The notes under the pieces were generated by a model. That model searched no databases. It saw nothing but the letters and a program-made list of their open reading frames with translations, and was not told the DNA's origin. From CAZMXS01 sp964570325 (lineage in GTDB: Bacteria; Verrucomicrobiota; Kiritimatiellia; CAIQIC01; CAZMXS01): a DNA stretch of 25,132 bases. The stretch lies in assembly GCA_964570325.1 (NCBI GenBank), contig CAZMXS010000068.1, forward strand, positions 1 to 25,132, read 5' to 3'. The position numbers and the translations under genes were made by a program. Position 1 is the stretch's first letter. Every line of letters starts with the position of its first letter. Shown one piece after another: positions 24,114 to 25,132 of the stretch.

Positions 24114-24135
24114 CGCGCGCTCCCGCTTTATTGTC

Positions 24136-25132
24136 ATGCACCCCGACATGCAGACACGCTCACAGAGCAAATGGCAGCGGATTCGGGCGGTGGTGTATTT
24201 CAACCTGGCGGTGCTCGCGTTCCTGCCGATGGGATTGGAGACGATCCTGCGCTTCACCGACCCCCTGCGGGATCTGCCGATCGAGGGCTTCTACAATGAC
24301 TATTTCTACACCTGGTCCAAGCTCGTGTATGAAAACCGATATGGATTTCGCGAACGCAATTTCACTGAGGAGAAATCCAACGATGTCTTTCGGGTGATGC
24401 TGCTGGGGGATTCGTTCGTCTATGGCGTGGGACTGACCGACGCGGAACGCTTCAGCAACATCCTGGAGCAACACCTGCAGCGCTACTGGCCGCGTCGGCG
24501 AGTGGAGGTGCTCAATTTTGGACTCCTCGGCATCTGCACGAAGGACGAGCGCGACATCCTGCGGCGTTTCATTGACCGCGTGCAACCGGACCGGATTATC
24601 GTCGGCTTCTGCAACAATGATCCCAAACCCGGGAAAATGAAAGAAAGCGAAGCCCGTTTCGCTTTCGAGCGGCGCTTCCCGTTTCTGGCGGTCGGCGTCA
24701 CCAACCTCCTGGCCCACATGACCCTGCCGCGCACCGGTGAGTTCCTCAAAGCGCGCATCTATGCGACGGCCAGCGCGCTGGGCGCGTTCCCGACCTGGGA
24801 GGAGGCCGTGGACGCCACCTATCAAACCAATTCGCCCGAATGGCAGGCTTTCACCGAGGCGCTGCGGGAAATGAAGGCCATGAGCGACCAGCGCGGCCTG
24901 CCGCCACCCATATTCATCAGCCTGACGGACTACAAGGATCCGGCCACCGCCCCGCGCGACAAACGCGCTTATTATGCGCTGTCGCAACGCTGGCATCGCC
25001 AGGCGCTGGCGGCCGCCCGAGAGGCGGGCTGGATCGCGCTGGACTGTGAAAATGAGATCCCCCGGAATGCGCCGCCGTCTTGGCTGGTGGTCAACCATTT
25101 CGACCGGCACGCTTCGCACGCGCTCAACCAAG
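24136..25132 (+). CDS. Membrane-anchored SGNH/GDSL-family hydrolase (partial, runs off the window)
   Basis: 332 residues are visible, open to the window end. Residues ~16-40 form one hydrophobic signal-anchor ('AVVYFNLAVLAFLPMG'), so the rest probably faces the periplasm or outside. SGNH motifs in order: block I 'LLGDSFVYG' with nucleophile S93, block II 'NFGLLG' with G129/G132, block III 'GFCNND' with N161, and block V near the visible end 'NHFDRHASHALN' with D323 and H325 or H328. These are the four blocks of SGNH esterases/acyltransferase-like enzymes, including those that add or remove O-acetyl groups on glycans. The substrate is unknown. Its place behind a glycosyltransferase suggests envelope glycan or glycoprotein modification. 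The ATG at 24136 has no strong SD; an ATG at 24148 is an alternative. Confidence 0.85.
   Translation, partial: MHPDMQTRSQSKWQRIRAVVYFNLAVLAFLPMGLETILRFTDPLRDLPIEGFYNDYFYTWSKLVYENRYGFRERNFTEEKSNDVFRVMLLGDSFVYGVGLTDAERFSNILEQHLQRYWPRRRVEVLNFGLLGICTKDERDILRRFIDRVQPDRIIVGFCNNDPKPGKMKESEARFAFERRFPFLAVGVTNLLAHMTLPRTGEFLKARIYATASALGAFPTWEEAVDATYQTNSPEWQAFTEALREMKAMSDQRGLPPPIFISLTDYKDPATAPRDKRAYYALSQRWHRQALAAAREAGWIALDCENEIPRNAPPSWLVVNHFDRHASHALNQ

Noticed and set aside
1..25132. CRISPR arrays, tRNA/rRNA genes, insertion sequences or phage genes
   Set aside because: I saw no regularly spaced short DNA repeats, no tRNA-like cloverleaf with a CCA-type end, no transposase or integrase, and no terminal inverted repeats in the non-coding gaps.

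Overview
The window is about 60% GC, with very little space between genes and long secreted, carbohydrate-related proteins. It holds a discoidin-containing glycosidase-like enzyme, an 18-kb secreted mosaic gene, a membrane glycosyltransferase fused to TPRs, and an SGNH hydrolase. This combination suggests a polysaccharide-degrading member of the PVC superphylum (Kiritimatiellota, Verrucomicrobiota or Lentisphaerota). That assignment is inferred from gene style only; there is no rRNA or marker gene to confirm it.

Layout. (1) 1-171, plus: the last 56 codons of a protein ending in an F5/8-type-C (discoidin) domain. (2) 296-3049, plus: an exported 917-aa protein with an N-terminal discoidin domain and a six-hairpin (alpha/alpha) glycosidase-like body. 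(3) 3050-3173: a convergent gap with a perfect 10-bp hairpin, probably a shared terminator. (4) 3174-21326, minus: one uninterrupted 6050-aa gene, 72% of the window. It encodes a secreted mosaic protein with a Sec signal, duplicated FN3-like plus lectin-like cassettes, autotransporter-associated beta-strand repeats, choice-of-anchor-D/BACON-like Ig domains, and about 16 beta-sandwich modules that mostly end in an acidic linker (Asp-Asp-Asp...Pro). CBM-like domains and a lamin-tail domain are interspersed among these, and a C-terminal FN3/unknown region follows. (5) 21327-21832: an AT-rich divergent intergenic region. (6) 21833-24052, plus: a GT-C (PMT/ArnT-like) glycosyltransferase with six C-terminal TPRs. 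(7) 24136-25132, plus: a membrane-anchored SGNH/GDSL hydrolase cut by the window end.

How the parts may work together. The left side looks like extracellular glycan degradation. The giant gene is most likely a surface-exposed or secreted rod-like adhesin or glycan-binding scaffold. The two genes on the right look like envelope or protein glycosylation and acyl-ester modification. The most provocative reading is that the repeated acidic-linker modules resemble cadherin repeats, with strand-F and strand-G calcium-type motifs. The divergent neighbour has the same overall plan (GT-C membrane domain plus TPRs) as the eukaryotic TMTC enzymes that O-mannosylate cadherins. This is an analogy drawn by eye from sequence and gene adjacency, not a demonstrated homology or function.
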